Source: CAYQJS01 sp964417895
GTDB lineage: Bacteria > Chloroflexota > UBA6077 > SHYK01
Length of the DNA stretch: 64,000 nt
Reading direction: 5' to 3'
Assembly: GCA_964417895.1 (NCBI GenBank)
Contig: CAYQJS010000014.1
Coordinates: 43,877 to 107,876, forward strand
Part shown: positions 16,834-26,358 of the stretch, piece by piece
Layout: each line of letters opens with the position of its first letter
Numbering within the stretch: the first letter of the stretch is position 1
Made by a program: the position numbers and the translations under genes
Notes under the pieces: generated by a model
What the model saw: the letters and a program-made list of their open reading frames with translations, nothing else
The model's database searches: none
Told to the model about the DNA's origin: nothing

Positions 16834-17485
16834 TCACCTTACGTTCGCCCGCATCCACTCGATGATCACGTCGGCGATCTGGATGTTGTTCCTCTCCATC
16901 ATGAGCATGTGGCTATTGCCGAAGATTCTGAGATCGGCAGATTCAGGTGACGCGCTCGACCACCGGCACCGCTGATGCTCTGCACCAGCGCCTGGCACTG
17001 ACTCATCCTGGGCTCCCAAGTGGGATTGCCGATGGTCCGGTCTCCGAATATCGTCAAGACTGGGAGGCGGGTGAAGACCGACCGAATGTCGCTGTCGGAG
17101 ACTGGGCAGCTCCGGGGCTCGATGGGCACCACGACCTTCACCAACTCCGGATGTGCGATCGCGGCCGCCAACCCTTGCGGGCCCGACCCGGAATGAACCA
17201 TGAGCAGCGCCGGCCCGATCTGGTCGAGCAACGCGATGAACCCGTCGACCTGTTTCTGACTTTCGTTCGGAGCGAGGGTGCTCTCGGCATTTGGAACTAA
17301 CTGAGCGAAGTACTGGTCCGCTGACGCGTCGGGAAATTGGGAGTCGCTGTAGGGCACGCGGAGCTCGGGTCCTATTCGGAGACCTGTCCAAGCCCTCGCG
17401 TTGCCGCAGTGGCCCCGAGGGCGAGAAGGGCTGCAAGGACAAGGAAGGCCCATATCTTGTTGCTCAGTAGATGGTGGAGCTTCAA
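16834..17485 (-). pseudogene. Secreted alpha/beta-hydrolase, degraded
   Basis: Pieces of one esterase-like protein lie in three frames. A TTG at 17485 with GGAG upstream opens a signal peptide (MKLHHLLSNKIWAFLVLAAL), which stops after about 37 codons. A second frame gives GPALLMVHSGSGPQGL (nucleophile elbow HSGSG) and LPVLTIFGDRT. The third gives IFGNSHMLMMERNNIQIADV with the catalytic His, ending at 16834. The signal and body are too close together, so about 100 residues are also missing. Not functional as it stands. Confidence 0.75.
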
Positions 17486-17744
17486 GGTAATCTCCGTTGA
17501 ACGAGCTACCTGCTAATAATTCGCGTTGGCGCGCTCGGTCCACGAGCGGGTGTAGAATCCCCGGCAAGCAAGCCGGTGCGCCCCACTGACGGACATAGGT
17601 AGACGGGACGGCGGTAGACATTGCTCCCCTCGCCGCAGTGGCGTCCGCAGCATAAGACCGGCGGGAAGGAGCCGGCGCGGCTGATCGGCCGCAGACTTGA
17701 GGCACAACGGCCGCAATTGGGCCGCACGGCAGCCGCTCCACTGT
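17486..17744. other. Divergent intergenic region
   Basis: 259 bp between the broken hydrolase and the large LAL regulator. No palindrome copy and no clear promoter hexamers were found. Confidence 0.4.
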
Positions 17745-20700
17745 ATGTTCAGCGAAGAGATCGCGTGGAACGATCTCCTGAGGAGCCTCCGACGGGCCGG
17801 GGGGTTCACGCAGGCTGAGTGGAGCGCGCTCATCAGCGCCGCCGCGAAGCCCGGCAGCCGCGCCGCATGGAGCACGGACTCCGTCGCGCGATGGGAGCGA
17901 GGAGACCATCCGCCCAACGCGGACACCGCGGACGCCATCGCCACAGTGTGTCGGGAGAAGCGGCTCTTCGACGCGAGCGGTATAGGTGAGTCGCTACTCC
18001 GAGCCAAGCTGGCCCAGGCCAACGTTCGAGTTGGTCAAGCTCGCGCTAGTCGTTCTTCGGGCGAAGCCTGGCCTGCCGCCGAGATAGGCGACGCATCGGA
18101 CCGCGTTGGCGTGGGCCGCCAGCCGCCCGAGGCGGGCAGCCTCGCTTCGAGGGGCGTTGTGGCAGGCCTCGCCGGCGCGGTGCGCTTCGTTGGCCGGGAG
18201 CCGGAGCTGGCGGAGCTAACGCACCAGCTCGATGCGGCCTCCGGAGGCCCGGGTGGCATAGTCCTCGTCGCGGGCGAGCCCGGCATCGGCAAGACCCGGC
18301 TCGTCCTCGAGGTGGCCGACCGAGGCCGGACCCAGGGGTGGGAGGTGCTGTTCGGCCGAGCTTATGAGTCCGGGGGGATGCCTCCCTACCTTCCGCTTGT
18401 CGAGGCGCTACGCGCCTACGTTTGGACCTGTCCCCTCGATCAGTTGCGGGGCCAGCTCGGGGTGGGGGCCGCCGAAGTAGGCCTGCTAGTGCGAGAGGTA
18501 CGGGCGCGCCTGCCCGACCTGCCGTCCAGCCCGCCCCTCAGCCCGGAAGAAGAACGCCATCGTCTGTTCGAAGGCGTTTCTGACTTCTTGCTCAACATCG
18601 CACGCGCCAGCCCGCGGGGGTTGCTGCTCTGCCTGGATGACCTGCACTGGGCGGACAAGCCAACTCTTCTTTTGGTCCAGCACCTGGCGCGCAAGCTGGC
18701 CGACGCGCCGCTGCTCGTCGTCGGCACCTATCGGACGGTAGAGCTTGACCGAACCCACCCGCTCTCGGACGTGCTGGCGGAGCTGAGCCGTGAGCATCTC
18801 TACCAACGTATGCTGCTCTCGTCCTTCTCGGCCGACGAGGCCGGGGACTTTGTCCAGGAACGCAATGGCGGCCCAGCGGCCCCGGCTGTTGCCGCTGCGA
18901 TCTACCGAGAGACCGAGGGCAATCCCTTCTTCATGGAAGAGCTTGTGCGGCACCTGCGTGCCGAGAAATGGGATCTGGCGGACCCCAGCGTTGTCGTGGC
19001 CGACTGGGGAATACCGGAAGGGGTGCGGCAGGTCGTTGGCAAGCGCCTCTCTCGCTTGAGTCCGGAGGCGAATCGCCTGCTGCAGGCGGGGGCCGTGTTG
19101 GGCGAGGGTTTTTCCTTCGAGGTGCTCGGGGCGGTCAGCGAGTTGGAGCATTCGGGTACAAGGGAGCCCGCGGCCCTGGCGAGGCATGCCTCGCCCCTCC
19201 TGGATGCGCTCGAGGAGGCTCTCGGCGCCGGTCTGCTCCGGGAGGAGGCGCAAGACTATCACTTCACCCATGCACTGGTGCGCCAGACCATCGAGGCCGA
19301 GCTGAGCCTTCCGCGCAAGCAGCGACTCCACCTGCAGGCCGCGGAGGCCATCGAGCGCATCCACGCCCGCAATCCGGAACCTCATGCGGCTGAGCTGGCT
19401 TACCACTTCTTCCGGGCTGCCCGCGGCGGAGTCGCGGACAAGGCGGTTACCTATGCACGGCGGGCGGGCGAGCGCGCGCAAACCGTCTTCGCGTACGAGG
19501 AGGCGGTGCGCTTCCACGCTATGGCGCTGAAGGCGCTCGACCTCACCGACGCGCCCGACCCGGCCCAGCGCTGCGATCTGCTCTTGGCCCTGGGGGAGGC
19601 CCAAATGCCATTGGGCGAGCCACGTGGGGTGGCAGATGGCGTTGCGTCGGAGGCATTCGGCCTGGCCGAGGGTCTCGGCGATCGTGGCCGGGCCTCGAGA
19701 GCATGCCGGATGGTCCTGGAGGCGCTCCATCGGGACGCCCCGCGCAATACCGATACTCCCCAATGGCGCGCATGGGCGGACCTGGCTGACCGGCACGCGG
19801 AACCGGAGACTCCCGACCGAGCCTACGCCGACATTGCCATGGCGCGAGCCGCGATTGCAGCTGGCGACCAGGGCAGGGCCGTCGACCTGCTGGAGCGGGC
19901 GCTGGGTCTTGCCAGGCACCTAGACGACCCGGAGCTGCTCTGCACCTGCGCTTGGCAGCTCATGTGGGCCGGGTACACGCCCCAGCACTGGCGGCGCTCG
20001 GTGGCCATCGCCGAGGAATTCCTCGATTGGCCGCGGGAGCGGGTGCGCAGCCGCACCATCGGGCAGGTGCTGGAGTTCTGCGGCTTGATGCTGCTGGCTA
20101 ATGGGGACCGAGCCGGCGTGGAGCGGGCCTGGGGAGAGTTGAGCCAGCTCGCGGCCCGCGCACGGGACGCGTTCAACCAACTCAATGCCATGAGCTATGA
20201 GGCCGTACTGGCGACCCTCGACGGACGGCTGCACGAGGCCGCGGAGATTGGTCGCCGCATGATGGCCCTCGGGGAGAAGCTGGGGATGGAGCGGGCAGCG
20301 GCGTACTTCGCGCTGACCCGGTGCGGGCGGGCGCTCCTTTATTTGGGACAAGCCGACGAGCTGGAGAGCCTCAATCGCGCGGGGGGGCCCCTCATATCCC
20401 AGACGGCCTTCGTACACGCGTATACGGGACGGCGCACCGAGAGCCAGGCCATGGTGCGAGCCTGGCTGGCCGAACATCCGCCCGATGCTGGCACGCCAGT
20501 GGACTATCTGAGCAACCTTGCGAGGTTTCTCGAGACCGCCGTGATCCTCGAGGATCGCGACGCCGCGGCGATCCTCGCTCAATGGCTGGTGGACGCTCCG
20601 CCGGTTCAGGCCGCAGGCTTCGCCACCTGCTTTGCCCGGCACGTTGGGGCGGCGGCGGCGCTTAACGGGGATCGGGCCCGGGCGCGGGACCACTACCAGG

Positions 20701-21185
20701 CGGCGCTGAAGGTGGCCACGCTACTGCATTACCGCCCGGAGGTGGCACTCACCCGCCTGCAGCTCGCCGAGCTACTGCTCGATGAGGCTTTCGCTCGGGA
20801 ACGCCGTTCCCCCTCCAGGAGGGAGAAAGAGCAACGACAGGCCGAGGGGCTCGAGCATCTGGACTTTGCTATCGACGAGCTCCGCGCCATGAATATGAAG
20901 CCGGCTTTGGAGCGCGCCCTGCAAGTGCGCGGCGGCCAGCAGCCTGTGACTCCGCATCCCGACAGATCGGCACGCTTTCGGGCGGCATACCCCGCGGGCC
21001 TCTCCGAGCGGGAGCTGGATGTGTTGCGCCTTATCGCCGCGGGCAAGAGCAACCAGCGCATCGCGGATGAGCTGGTGATCAGCCTCAACACCGTGATCCG
21101 CCACGTGAGCAACATCTTCGCCAAGACCGGTGTGGCCAACCGGGTCGAGGCGGCCACCTATGCCACTCGCCACGGGCTCGCGTAG
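17745..21185 (+). CDS. LAL-type regulator with an extra N-terminal XRE-like HTH
   Basis: About 1146 residues from the ATG at 17745 (a TTG at 17697 is in frame). An XRE-like helix-turn-helix occupies about 5-70 (LLRSLRRAGGFTQAEWSALI, STDSVARWERGDHPPNADT). Then come a linker, an AAA ATPase (about 150-480; VGREPELAELTHQLD, Walker A GEPGIGKT, Walker B LLLCLDDLHWADKPTLLL), a long TPR-like helical region (about 500-1040) and a GerE HTH at the C-terminus (LSERELDVLRLIAAGKSNQR, VIRHVSNIFAKTGVANR). MalT-type LAL proteins are ATP- and inducer-dependent activators. Two DNA-binding domains at opposite ends are unusual. The broken paralogue at 31073-34008 lacks the XRE part. Confidence 0.88.
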   Translation: MFSEEIAWNDLLRSLRRAGGFTQAEWSALISAAAKPGSRAAWSTDSVARWERGDHPPNADTADAIATVCREKRLFDASGIGESLLRAKLAQANVRVGQARASRSSGEAWPAAEIGDASDRVGVGRQPPEAGSLASRGVVAGLAGAVRFVGREPELAELTHQLDAASGGPGGIVLVAGEPGIGKTRLVLEVADRGRTQGWEVLFGRAYESGGMPPYLPLVEALRAYVWTCPLDQLRGQLGVGAAEVGLLVREVRARLPDLPSSPPLSPEEERHRLFEGVSDFLLNIARASPRGLLLCLDDLHWADKPTLLLVQHLARKLADAPLLVVGTYRTVELDRTHPLSDVLAELSREHLYQRMLLSSFSADEAGDFVQERNGGPAAPAVAAAIYRETEGNPFFMEELVRHLRAEKWDLADPSVVVADWGIPEGVRQVVGKRLSRLSPEANRLLQAGAVLGEGFSFEVLGAVSELEHSGTREPAALARHASPLLDALEEALGAGLLREEAQDYHFTHALVRQTIEAELSLPRKQRLHLQAAEAIERIHARNPEPHAAELAYHFFRAARGGVADKAVTYARRAGERAQTVFAYEEAVRFHAMALKALDLTDAPDPAQRCDLLLALGEAQMPLGEPRGVADGVASEAFGLAEGLGDRGRASRACRMVLEALHRDAPRNTDTPQWRAWADLADRHAEPETPDRAYADIAMARAAIAAGDQGRAVDLLERALGLARHLDDPELLCTCAWQLMWAGYTPQHWRRSVAIAEEFLDWPRERVRSRTIGQVLEFCGLMLLANGDRAGVERAWGELSQLAARARDAFNQLNAMSYEAVLATLDGRLHEAAEIGRRMMALGEKLGMERAAAYFALTRCGRALLYLGQADELESLNRAGGPLISQTAFVHAYTGRRTESQAMVRAWLAEHPPDAGTPVDYLSNLARFLETAVILEDRDAAAILAQWLVDAPPVQAAGFATCFARHVGAAAALNGDRARARDHYQAALKVATLLHYRPEVALTRLQLAELLLDEAFARERRSPSRREKEQRQAEGLEHLDFAIDELRAMNMKPALERALQVRGGQQPVTPHPDRSARFRAAYPAGLSERELDVLRLIAAGKSNQRIADELVISLNTVIRHVSNIFAKTGVANRVEAATYATRHGLA

Positions 21186-21402
21186 CCGTCGTCGCGGCCC
21201 GCCGGGCAGCCTGGCATGGAGTGCCATGGAACGAGCCGCCGGACTACTCACAGTTTGCTGTTATCGCCTTGCCAGCCGGCGGCCACCGGCAGCTTTTCGC
21301 CTCCTCGAAGATAGCAAGGTCCGGCGATGTGCCCCCCGCGCGGCGGAGCCATACTAGACAGGCGAACGAGTTCGATATGCCTATACCACAGGAGGTCTTA
21401 CA

Positions 21403-21666
21403 GTGACGGTCTACATGGTGGAACGCGATCTGCCGGGTATCTCGATGGACCAGTTGGCCGCCGCACAGCGCGCGGCTATCGACACCAGCGAGCAGTTTAC
21501 CGCGCAGGGACGGCCGGTGCGCTACATCCGCAGCACGTTTCTACCCCAGGAATCACGCTGTATGTGCTTATTCGAGGCGCCAGACGCGGCCGTGGTGAAA
21601 GAGGTCAACGAGGCAGCACATATTCCATTCACCCGGGTTATCGACGCGCTCGACCTCACACCATAA
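21403..21666 (+). CDS. DUF4242 (SCO4226-type) small protein
   Basis: 87 residues from a GTG, with CAGGAGGT 6 bp upstream. VYMVERDLPGISMDQLAAAQ, VRYIRSTFLPQESRCMCLF and VVKEVNEAAHIPFTRVIDAL match DUF4242. A Streptomyces member (SCO4226) binds nickel; function otherwise open. Separated from the LAL regulator by 217 bp, with no palindrome copy there. Confidence 0.82.
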   Translation: MTVYMVERDLPGISMDQLAAAQRAAIDTSEQFTAQGRPVRYIRSTFLPQESRCMCLFEAPDAAVVKEVNEAAHIPFTRVIDALDLTP

Positions 21667-21750
21667 CGATTGGTGTTGACCTACGGCGCGGGATCTCGCT
21701 GACGGATGACGGGCTAAGGGAAGCGTCGGCGCATCATCAACTTTCGCGTT

Positions 21751-21864
21751 CATGAATTGGCCGCGGGGCGGCCGTGGGAGTACTGGCTCGACCACCAGCA
21801 TTCGTGGCCGACGGCCCTGGACAGCGTAGTCAGACCCTGGACGCCTGTCATGGGGCATTTGCCG
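21751..21864 (-). pseudogene. TAP promoter remnant with island palindrome module e
   Basis: Palindrome GGGCATTTGCCG (21853-21864), -35 ATGACA (21846-21851), 17 bp, -10 TACGCT (21823-21828), and a leader matching that of the TAP hydrolase down to ATGAACGCG at 21745-21753. After those codons the TAP gene is absent and a short plus-strand tail follows. This is a promoter and start codon with no gene. Confidence 0.65.
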
Positions 21865-21987
21865 GATGGGGATCGCCTATGCGTTTCCTGGCCGCTGCGC
21901 CGAATTCTCCCAGGTGGCTGCGAACAGGTTGTCGAAGGCGAGCCCCCAAGGCGGCCGCAAGAACCCGAGGGCACGAACGTCTTCAAA
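21774..21987. repeat. Segmental repeat copy B (dehydrogenase end plus TAP promoter)
   Basis: Counterpart of 11940-12137. Here the dehydrogenase is intact and the TAP gene is missing; there the reverse holds. Together they imply an ancestral order dehydrogenase, palindrome, TAP hydrolase. Confidence 0.75.
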
Positions 21988-23034
21988 CCAGAAGCCAAAC
22001 GGTGACTCGCGGCCGTAGGTCCCACCGCCGACTATTCGGCACAGCCTCTGGAGCACCGACTCCGCCAGCTCAGCGATCGCGATCTTCGCCAGCCTGCGGC
22101 CGGCGCCTCCCTGCTCAACGGCGCGCAGCATGCCCTCATACGCCTGCTCGACGAGCCACGCCTCGGTCTCGGCCCGCGTCCACTCGACGCGCTCGAACGA
22201 GCGCCAGTCGGGGCGCCGCCCCAGCGCCTCACGAGCAGTCTCCATCGCCGTTGCGACGATCCCAGCCATGATTGCCGGCCACAGCGGGCTGCCCCCCGAC
22301 GGTTCCTGGGAACGGCGGACCGCCTGCGGCGCGGCGGCGCGCCGGGCGGGGAAGTCCTCGAACATCAGCATGTGGCTCTGCGTGGCCGCCATGCCGTGGC
22401 CGTCCCACGGCGCCACGAGCTTGACGCCCGCCGACCCGTCAAAGGGAATACCGCGCATATCCAGGATGAAGTCGTCCCGCCTCGACTCGCCCTCCGGGAT
22501 AGCGACGGTGATCATGTACGAGGCGACGCCGGTGCCGCTCCCGAAGTGCTTCAGGCCACTGAGGCGGTACTCGCCATCGCCCTGCCCACACCGGGCGACC
22601 GACTTGGTCTTCGACGTATCGCCGCCGCTGCCCGGCTCCGACGCGATGGTGCTCCACCAGGCTCCGTCCGTCACCGTCTGGAAGATCCAGCGCTTCTGCT
22701 CCGCCCAGGCGTCCGCATAAGGGGGCGGCGCCTGCGCGTCGGCCAGCCACCCGTAGGCGCTGAGCACCGCGGGATGCATCGACGCGACGAGGGCCACGGA
22801 GGAATCCCCTTTCGCCAGCATGCGGAACATGTCAGCCAGAGCCCGGATGGAGCGCGGCATGCCCTCCCACAGACCACCGTACCTGGAGGGAGCACACGCC
22901 AGCAGCAGGCCCGTGTCCCTGAGGTGATCGAAGTCGGCTGGATCGAGCGCCCGCCTGCGCTGTCTCTCGCCTCGCTGCTGGGCAAAGGCCGCCGCTACAT
23001 CGCGCACGTTCTCCGCCACGGTTTGCATGTCCAC
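21877..23034 (-). CDS. Acyl-CoA dehydrogenase-like flavoprotein
   Basis: About 385 residues from a GTG with AGGGAGGG upstream (ATG at 23028 is an alternative). Helical N-terminal domain (LRDTGLLLACAPSRYGGLWE), middle beta domain (WWSTIASEPGSGGDTSKTKS, YRLSGLKHFGSGTGVASYMI), and C-terminal helical bundle ending GFLRPPWGLAFDNLFAATW. The Acyl-CoA_dh_2-type tail is also found in flavin-dependent monooxygenases of the DszC/HpaB kind, so desaturation or hydroxylation are both possible. It lies directly downstream of the cupin gene (37 bp) on the same strand. Confidence 0.82.
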   Translation of the reverse strand: MDMQTVAENVRDVAAAFAQQRGERQRRRALDPADFDHLRDTGLLLACAPSRYGGLWEGMPRSIRALADMFRMLAKGDSSVALVASMHPAVLSAYGWLADAQAPPPYADAWAEQKRWIFQTVTDGAWWSTIASEPGSGGDTSKTKSVARCGQGDGEYRLSGLKHFGSGTGVASYMITVAIPEGESRRDDFILDMRGIPFDGSAGVKLVAPWDGHGMAATQSHMLMFEDFPARRAAAPQAVRRSQEPSGGSPLWPAIMAGIVATAMETAREALGRRPDWRSFERVEWTRAETEAWLVEQAYEGMLRAVEQGGAGRRLAKIAIAELAESVLQRLCRIVGGGTYGRESPFGFWFEDVRALGFLRPPWGLAFDNLFAATWENSAQRPGNA

Positions 23035-23071
23035 GGTCAACCCTCCCTGACGAGCAAGAGCCACTCCAAGA

Positions 23072-23380
23072 CTAACGCCCGGTCTTGCTCTCTACGATGA
23101 TCGCCTTGATGTCGGAGGCGCCGACGTTCTCCACCGTGTGCGTCCATGCCTCGTGCCACATGATGTGGCCGTCCGGCAACTCGGCCTGCACGGCGTCACC
23201 GCCTGGCAGGTGGATCTTCACTTTGCCTCCGTTGACGAAGTACACCGTCTCATCGGGATGGGAATGCTGCTGATCCTTCTCGCCGGCCCTCAGGCTCATC
23301 TCCAGGACGCGCACGCGTTCGTTCTCGAAGAGGGTCTTGTAGTGCCGAGGCGACGCCTGTACCGGATCGATGTATGTCAT
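23072..23380 (-). CDS. Cupin-domain protein 1
   Basis: 102 residues; AGGAGG lies 8 bp before the ATG. Single cupin barrel: VRVLEMSLRAGEKDQQHSHPDETVYF supplies the HxH...E metal motif and GHIMWHEAWTHTVENVG the distal His. About two-thirds identical to the product of 30615-30929. Small cupins of this type are often dioxygenase-like or ligand sensors; substrate unknown. The upstream frame runs further but is leader sequence repeated at 16634. Confidence 0.85.
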   Translation of the reverse strand: MTYIDPVQASPRHYKTLFENERVRVLEMSLRAGEKDQQHSHPDETVYFVNGGKVKIHLPGGDAVQAELPDGHIMWHEAWTHTVENVGASDIKAIIVESKTGR

Positions 23381-23381
23381 C

Positions 23382-23504
23382 CTTGCACCTCCTGTCCGGC
23401 TCAAAGTGGGGTCTGGACCACGTGCCTTCAGCATAGGCGTATCGAGAGGAGCCGGCGTCCCCCGAAAGGGATATCTGTGGGCCAGGTGCGGGATACTTTC
23501 CTCT
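23382..23504. repeat. Cupin leader repeat, copy 2
   Basis: Leader of the cupin gene, partner of 16634-16756. A TATGCT in this leader (minus strand, near 23430) may be a -10 element. It does not carry the island palindrome. Confidence 0.75.
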
Positions 23505-23543
23505 GGCGCCGGGACGCCCGGGCCCGGTGGAGTAGGAAGAAGC

Positions 23544-26018
23544 TCAGGCTGTGTGGGCTTCCGCCCTGAGACCGAGTCTCTGCTGCGCCGCCCAGACGGC
23601 CACCTGGGCTCGCGAGGTGAACCCGAGCTTGCCGAGGATATGCTTGACGTGGAGGTTGGCCGTCCCTTCGGTGATGACGAGCGCGGCCGCGATCTGGCGA
23701 TTTGTCCGCCCGTCAGCGAGCAGACCCGCGACTTCACGCTCGCGCCGCGTCAGAGCGCCGAGCCGCGGATCCATCCCGCCGTCGCCCGCGGCAGGGGGGG
23801 TCGCCGCGGACTCGACGACCTCCAGGCCGCGCGCGACGGCTTCCTCGAAGGGCATCGCTCTTCCGAGGGCCCAGCCGTCGGCGAACGCCTGGGCGCTGAG
23901 TCTGCCGCGCGCGATGGCCACGTTGTGCTCGTATGCTGCATGGTCCGTCGGCTCGAGGACGATGCCCGCGGCCTCCGCGATCGCCTCGGCCGCGCCGAAG
24001 AGCGTGGCGGCAGCGGCCGCCCGACCGGCCATCGCCGCCACTCCGGCCAATCCCGTGAGGCACATCACCGTCCCTCTTGCATTGCCGAGCCGGCGCCAGG
24101 CCCGCAGGCTTTCCCCGAGGAGCAGCGCGGCGCGGCGCCAGTCACCCTGGGACTCCGCCACGTACCCCAGGTCATGGAGGGCCATCGCCAGGCTCCACTC
24201 ATCGCCCCGCTCACGGAACAGGGCGGCAGCCTCTTCGAACAGCGATCGTGCCGCGGCGTAATCGCCTTCCTGGTACGCGACCAGCCCGAGGCCGCGGAGC
24301 GGCATGGCGAGGTCGAACCTGTCCCCTCGTTCGCGAAAGAGTCGCGCGCTCTCCTCGAACAGCGCATCGGCTGCCGCTGGATCGTCCCGCGCCACCGCCA
24401 GCCCGAGGAAATGGAGCGCGACGCCACACCCCCAGTCGTCGCCGAGCTGACGAAAGATCTCAACGCTCTCCGCCCCGAGCGCCGTTGCTGCATCATCGCC
24501 CTGGTCACGGGCGACGCGCCCGAGGAAGGTCAACGCTGGAGCTATTACGCTCGGGTCGCCCAGCTCTCGCGCAATCTCCAGGCTCTCGGTAAGAAGCGTG
24601 CGCGCCGCCGTGTAGTCGGCTTGCCAGAGCGCGAGTTGGCCGCCTGCCAGCAGCGCCTTCGCGCGGTGCCGGTTTCGTCCCCCGAGCTGCGGCAGCTCCA
24701 GGACCTCAGCACTGCGCCGCCGCCCTTCGGTCAGGTGGCCGCGTATCCACCAGAACCGCCACAGCACTGCCACCAGGCGCACCGCAAGCTCGGCCTCCCC
24801 CCGCTCGACCATCCAGCGCAGCGCAGCCCGCATGTTGTCGTGGTCTAACTCCAGCCGCTCCAGCCATGCGCCCTGCTCAGGTCCGGCCAGTGCAGCCTCC
24901 GCCTGCTCGGCCAGGGACAGGTAGTAGGTGGCGTGCTGACCGCGCAGGGCATCGAGCTCCCTGCTCGCATCCAGGCACTCCAGCGCATACTCGCGAACGG
25001 TCTCCAGCATGACGAAGCGCGTCGCACCGTCCGCGGCCCCCGAACGCCGAAGCAGATTGTTCTGTACCAGCGCCTCGAGTGCCTCGGTGACGTTCATGCC
25101 GAGGGGGCCGGGCCCGTCGCACACCGCCTCTACCGCCTGGCGCGTGCAGCCACCGACGAAGGCGCCTAGCCTCCGGTACAGCACGCGCTCGCCGGCTTGC
25201 AGCAGGGTGTAGCTCCAGCCGATGGCGGCACGGAGCGTCTGCTGCCGCGCCGGGAGGTCACGCGGGCCGCCGGCGAGGAGGCTCAATCTGCTCGACAGCA
25301 GGTTGAGCATCGATTGAGGCGGTAAGACCTTGCTGCGCGCGGCCGCCAGCTCGATGGATAGCGGCAATCCATCCAGCCGAACGCAGATTTCCGCCACTGC
25401 CAGGGCGTTCTCCGGCCCCACTACGAAATCGGGTTGAATCGCCTGCGCCCGCTCCACGAACAGCTCAACGGACGGCGGGCCTACCAGATCCCCCAGGCTC
25501 TGCCAGCGATCGAGATCCGGTAGTGCGAGGGGCGAAACGGGGAACTCATGCTCCCACCTCAGGCGGAGGGGCGCTCGACTCGTCACGAGCATCTTGATGC
25601 TCGGGCAGGCCGCGAGGAGCTCGGCAATGACGGGGGCGGCGGGCAGCACCTGCTCGAAGTTGTCCAGCACGAGAAGCGCCTGCTTGTCCCACAAGTAGTC
25701 TTTCAAGGAGTCGAGCAGGCCATGCGCGCCGGCCTCTCGGACTCCGAACGGATGGGCCATGGCGGAAGGAACCAGCGCCGGATCACTGATCGGGGCGAGA
25801 TCGACGAAACAGACGTCATGCTCGAACTCGTTGAGCAGGCTTGCCGCCACCTCCAGCGCGAGCCGGGTCTTGCCGCTGCCGGGGGCCCCGGTGAAGGTCA
25901 GGAGGCGCACATCAGGGTGCTTGAGGGTTTCCTGGGCGGCGGCAACGTCCTGGTCGCGACCGATCAGCCGCGTGGGCGGAGCTGGCAGGCTGCGGCCCTT
26001 AGGGCTCAAACCCGACAT
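23544..26018 (-). CDS. ATPase-TPR-LuxR regulator (COG3903 type)
   Basis: 824 residues. NB-ARC/STAND-like ATPase at the N-terminus (PPTRLIGRDQDVAAAQETL, Walker A TFTGAPGSGKTRLAL, Walker B QALLVLDNFEQVL, then SRAPLRLRWEHEFPVSPLAL and GLPLSIELAAARSKVL). A TPR region follows (about 400-700, repeated LEESARLFRERGD-type units), and a GerE HTH ends the protein (LTRREREVAGLLADGRTNRQ). Such one-component STAND regulators are switched by an unknown ligand. The start abuts the DinB fragment at 26038, so its original promoter region has been replaced or shortened. Confidence 0.87.
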   Translation of the reverse strand: MSGLSPKGRSLPAPPTRLIGRDQDVAAAQETLKHPDVRLLTFTGAPGSGKTRLALEVAASLLNEFEHDVCFVDLAPISDPALVPSAMAHPFGVREAGAHGLLDSLKDYLWDKQALLVLDNFEQVLPAAPVIAELLAACPSIKMLVTSRAPLRLRWEHEFPVSPLALPDLDRWQSLGDLVGPPSVELFVERAQAIQPDFVVGPENALAVAEICVRLDGLPLSIELAAARSKVLPPQSMLNLLSSRLSLLAGGPRDLPARQQTLRAAIGWSYTLLQAGERVLYRRLGAFVGGCTRQAVEAVCDGPGPLGMNVTEALEALVQNNLLRRSGAADGATRFVMLETVREYALECLDASRELDALRGQHATYYLSLAEQAEAALAGPEQGAWLERLELDHDNMRAALRWMVERGEAELAVRLVAVLWRFWWIRGHLTEGRRRSAEVLELPQLGGRNRHRAKALLAGGQLALWQADYTAARTLLTESLEIARELGDPSVIAPALTFLGRVARDQGDDAATALGAESVEIFRQLGDDWGCGVALHFLGLAVARDDPAAADALFEESARLFRERGDRFDLAMPLRGLGLVAYQEGDYAAARSLFEEAAALFRERGDEWSLAMALHDLGYVAESQGDWRRAALLLGESLRAWRRLGNARGTVMCLTGLAGVAAMAGRAAAAATLFGAAEAIAEAAGIVLEPTDHAAYEHNVAIARGRLSAQAFADGWALGRAMPFEEAVARGLEVVESAATPPAAGDGGMDPRLGALTRREREVAGLLADGRTNRQIAAALVITEGTANLHVKHILGKLGFTSRAQVAVWAAQQRLGLRAEAHTA

Positions 26019-26037
26019 GGGCCGGGTCGGATCCGGA

Positions 26038-26358
26038 CAACGGCTGGAAGCCTACGCAACCGGCGCACCCATGAGCACGCCTGCGCTGAAGAAAACGTTA
26101 GACCTCTGGCGCAACACCACGCCGGCGGCCGATCCGTATCTCGATACGCTGACCACGAGCATCTTGCAGTCAGAAATGACCATCCGGACGGGCGCCAAGC
26201 GACTTATCGGCTCCATGCTCCGCCGCGTGACCTACCATTACTCGTATCACACCGGAGAGACTCAGAGCATCCGCCAGATGCTGGGCCACAAGGACCTCCC
26301 CGGGTTCATCGGTCCCATCGACGCGGGAGCGCCATATCGCCCAGAACACCCGAGCTAG
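26038..26358 (+). pseudogene. DinB 5'-truncated fragment
   Basis: From YATGAPMSTPALKKTLDLW to GFIGPIDAGAPYRPE this follows the last two thirds of the DinB protein at 13635 (about 70% identical), including the YHYSYHTGE metal motif. The N-terminal third with the first His ligand is missing. The fragment begins within 20 bp of the divergent regulator start. Confidence 0.75.

Noticed and set aside
17697..17744. TTG start extending the LAL regulator by 16 residues
   Set aside because: The ATG at 17745 opens the HTH directly; the extension is basic filler without a ribosome site.
23381..23737. Upstream extension of the cupin 1 reading frame
   Set aside because: It covers the repeated leader and the end of the next gene; AGGAGG marks the ATG at 23380.
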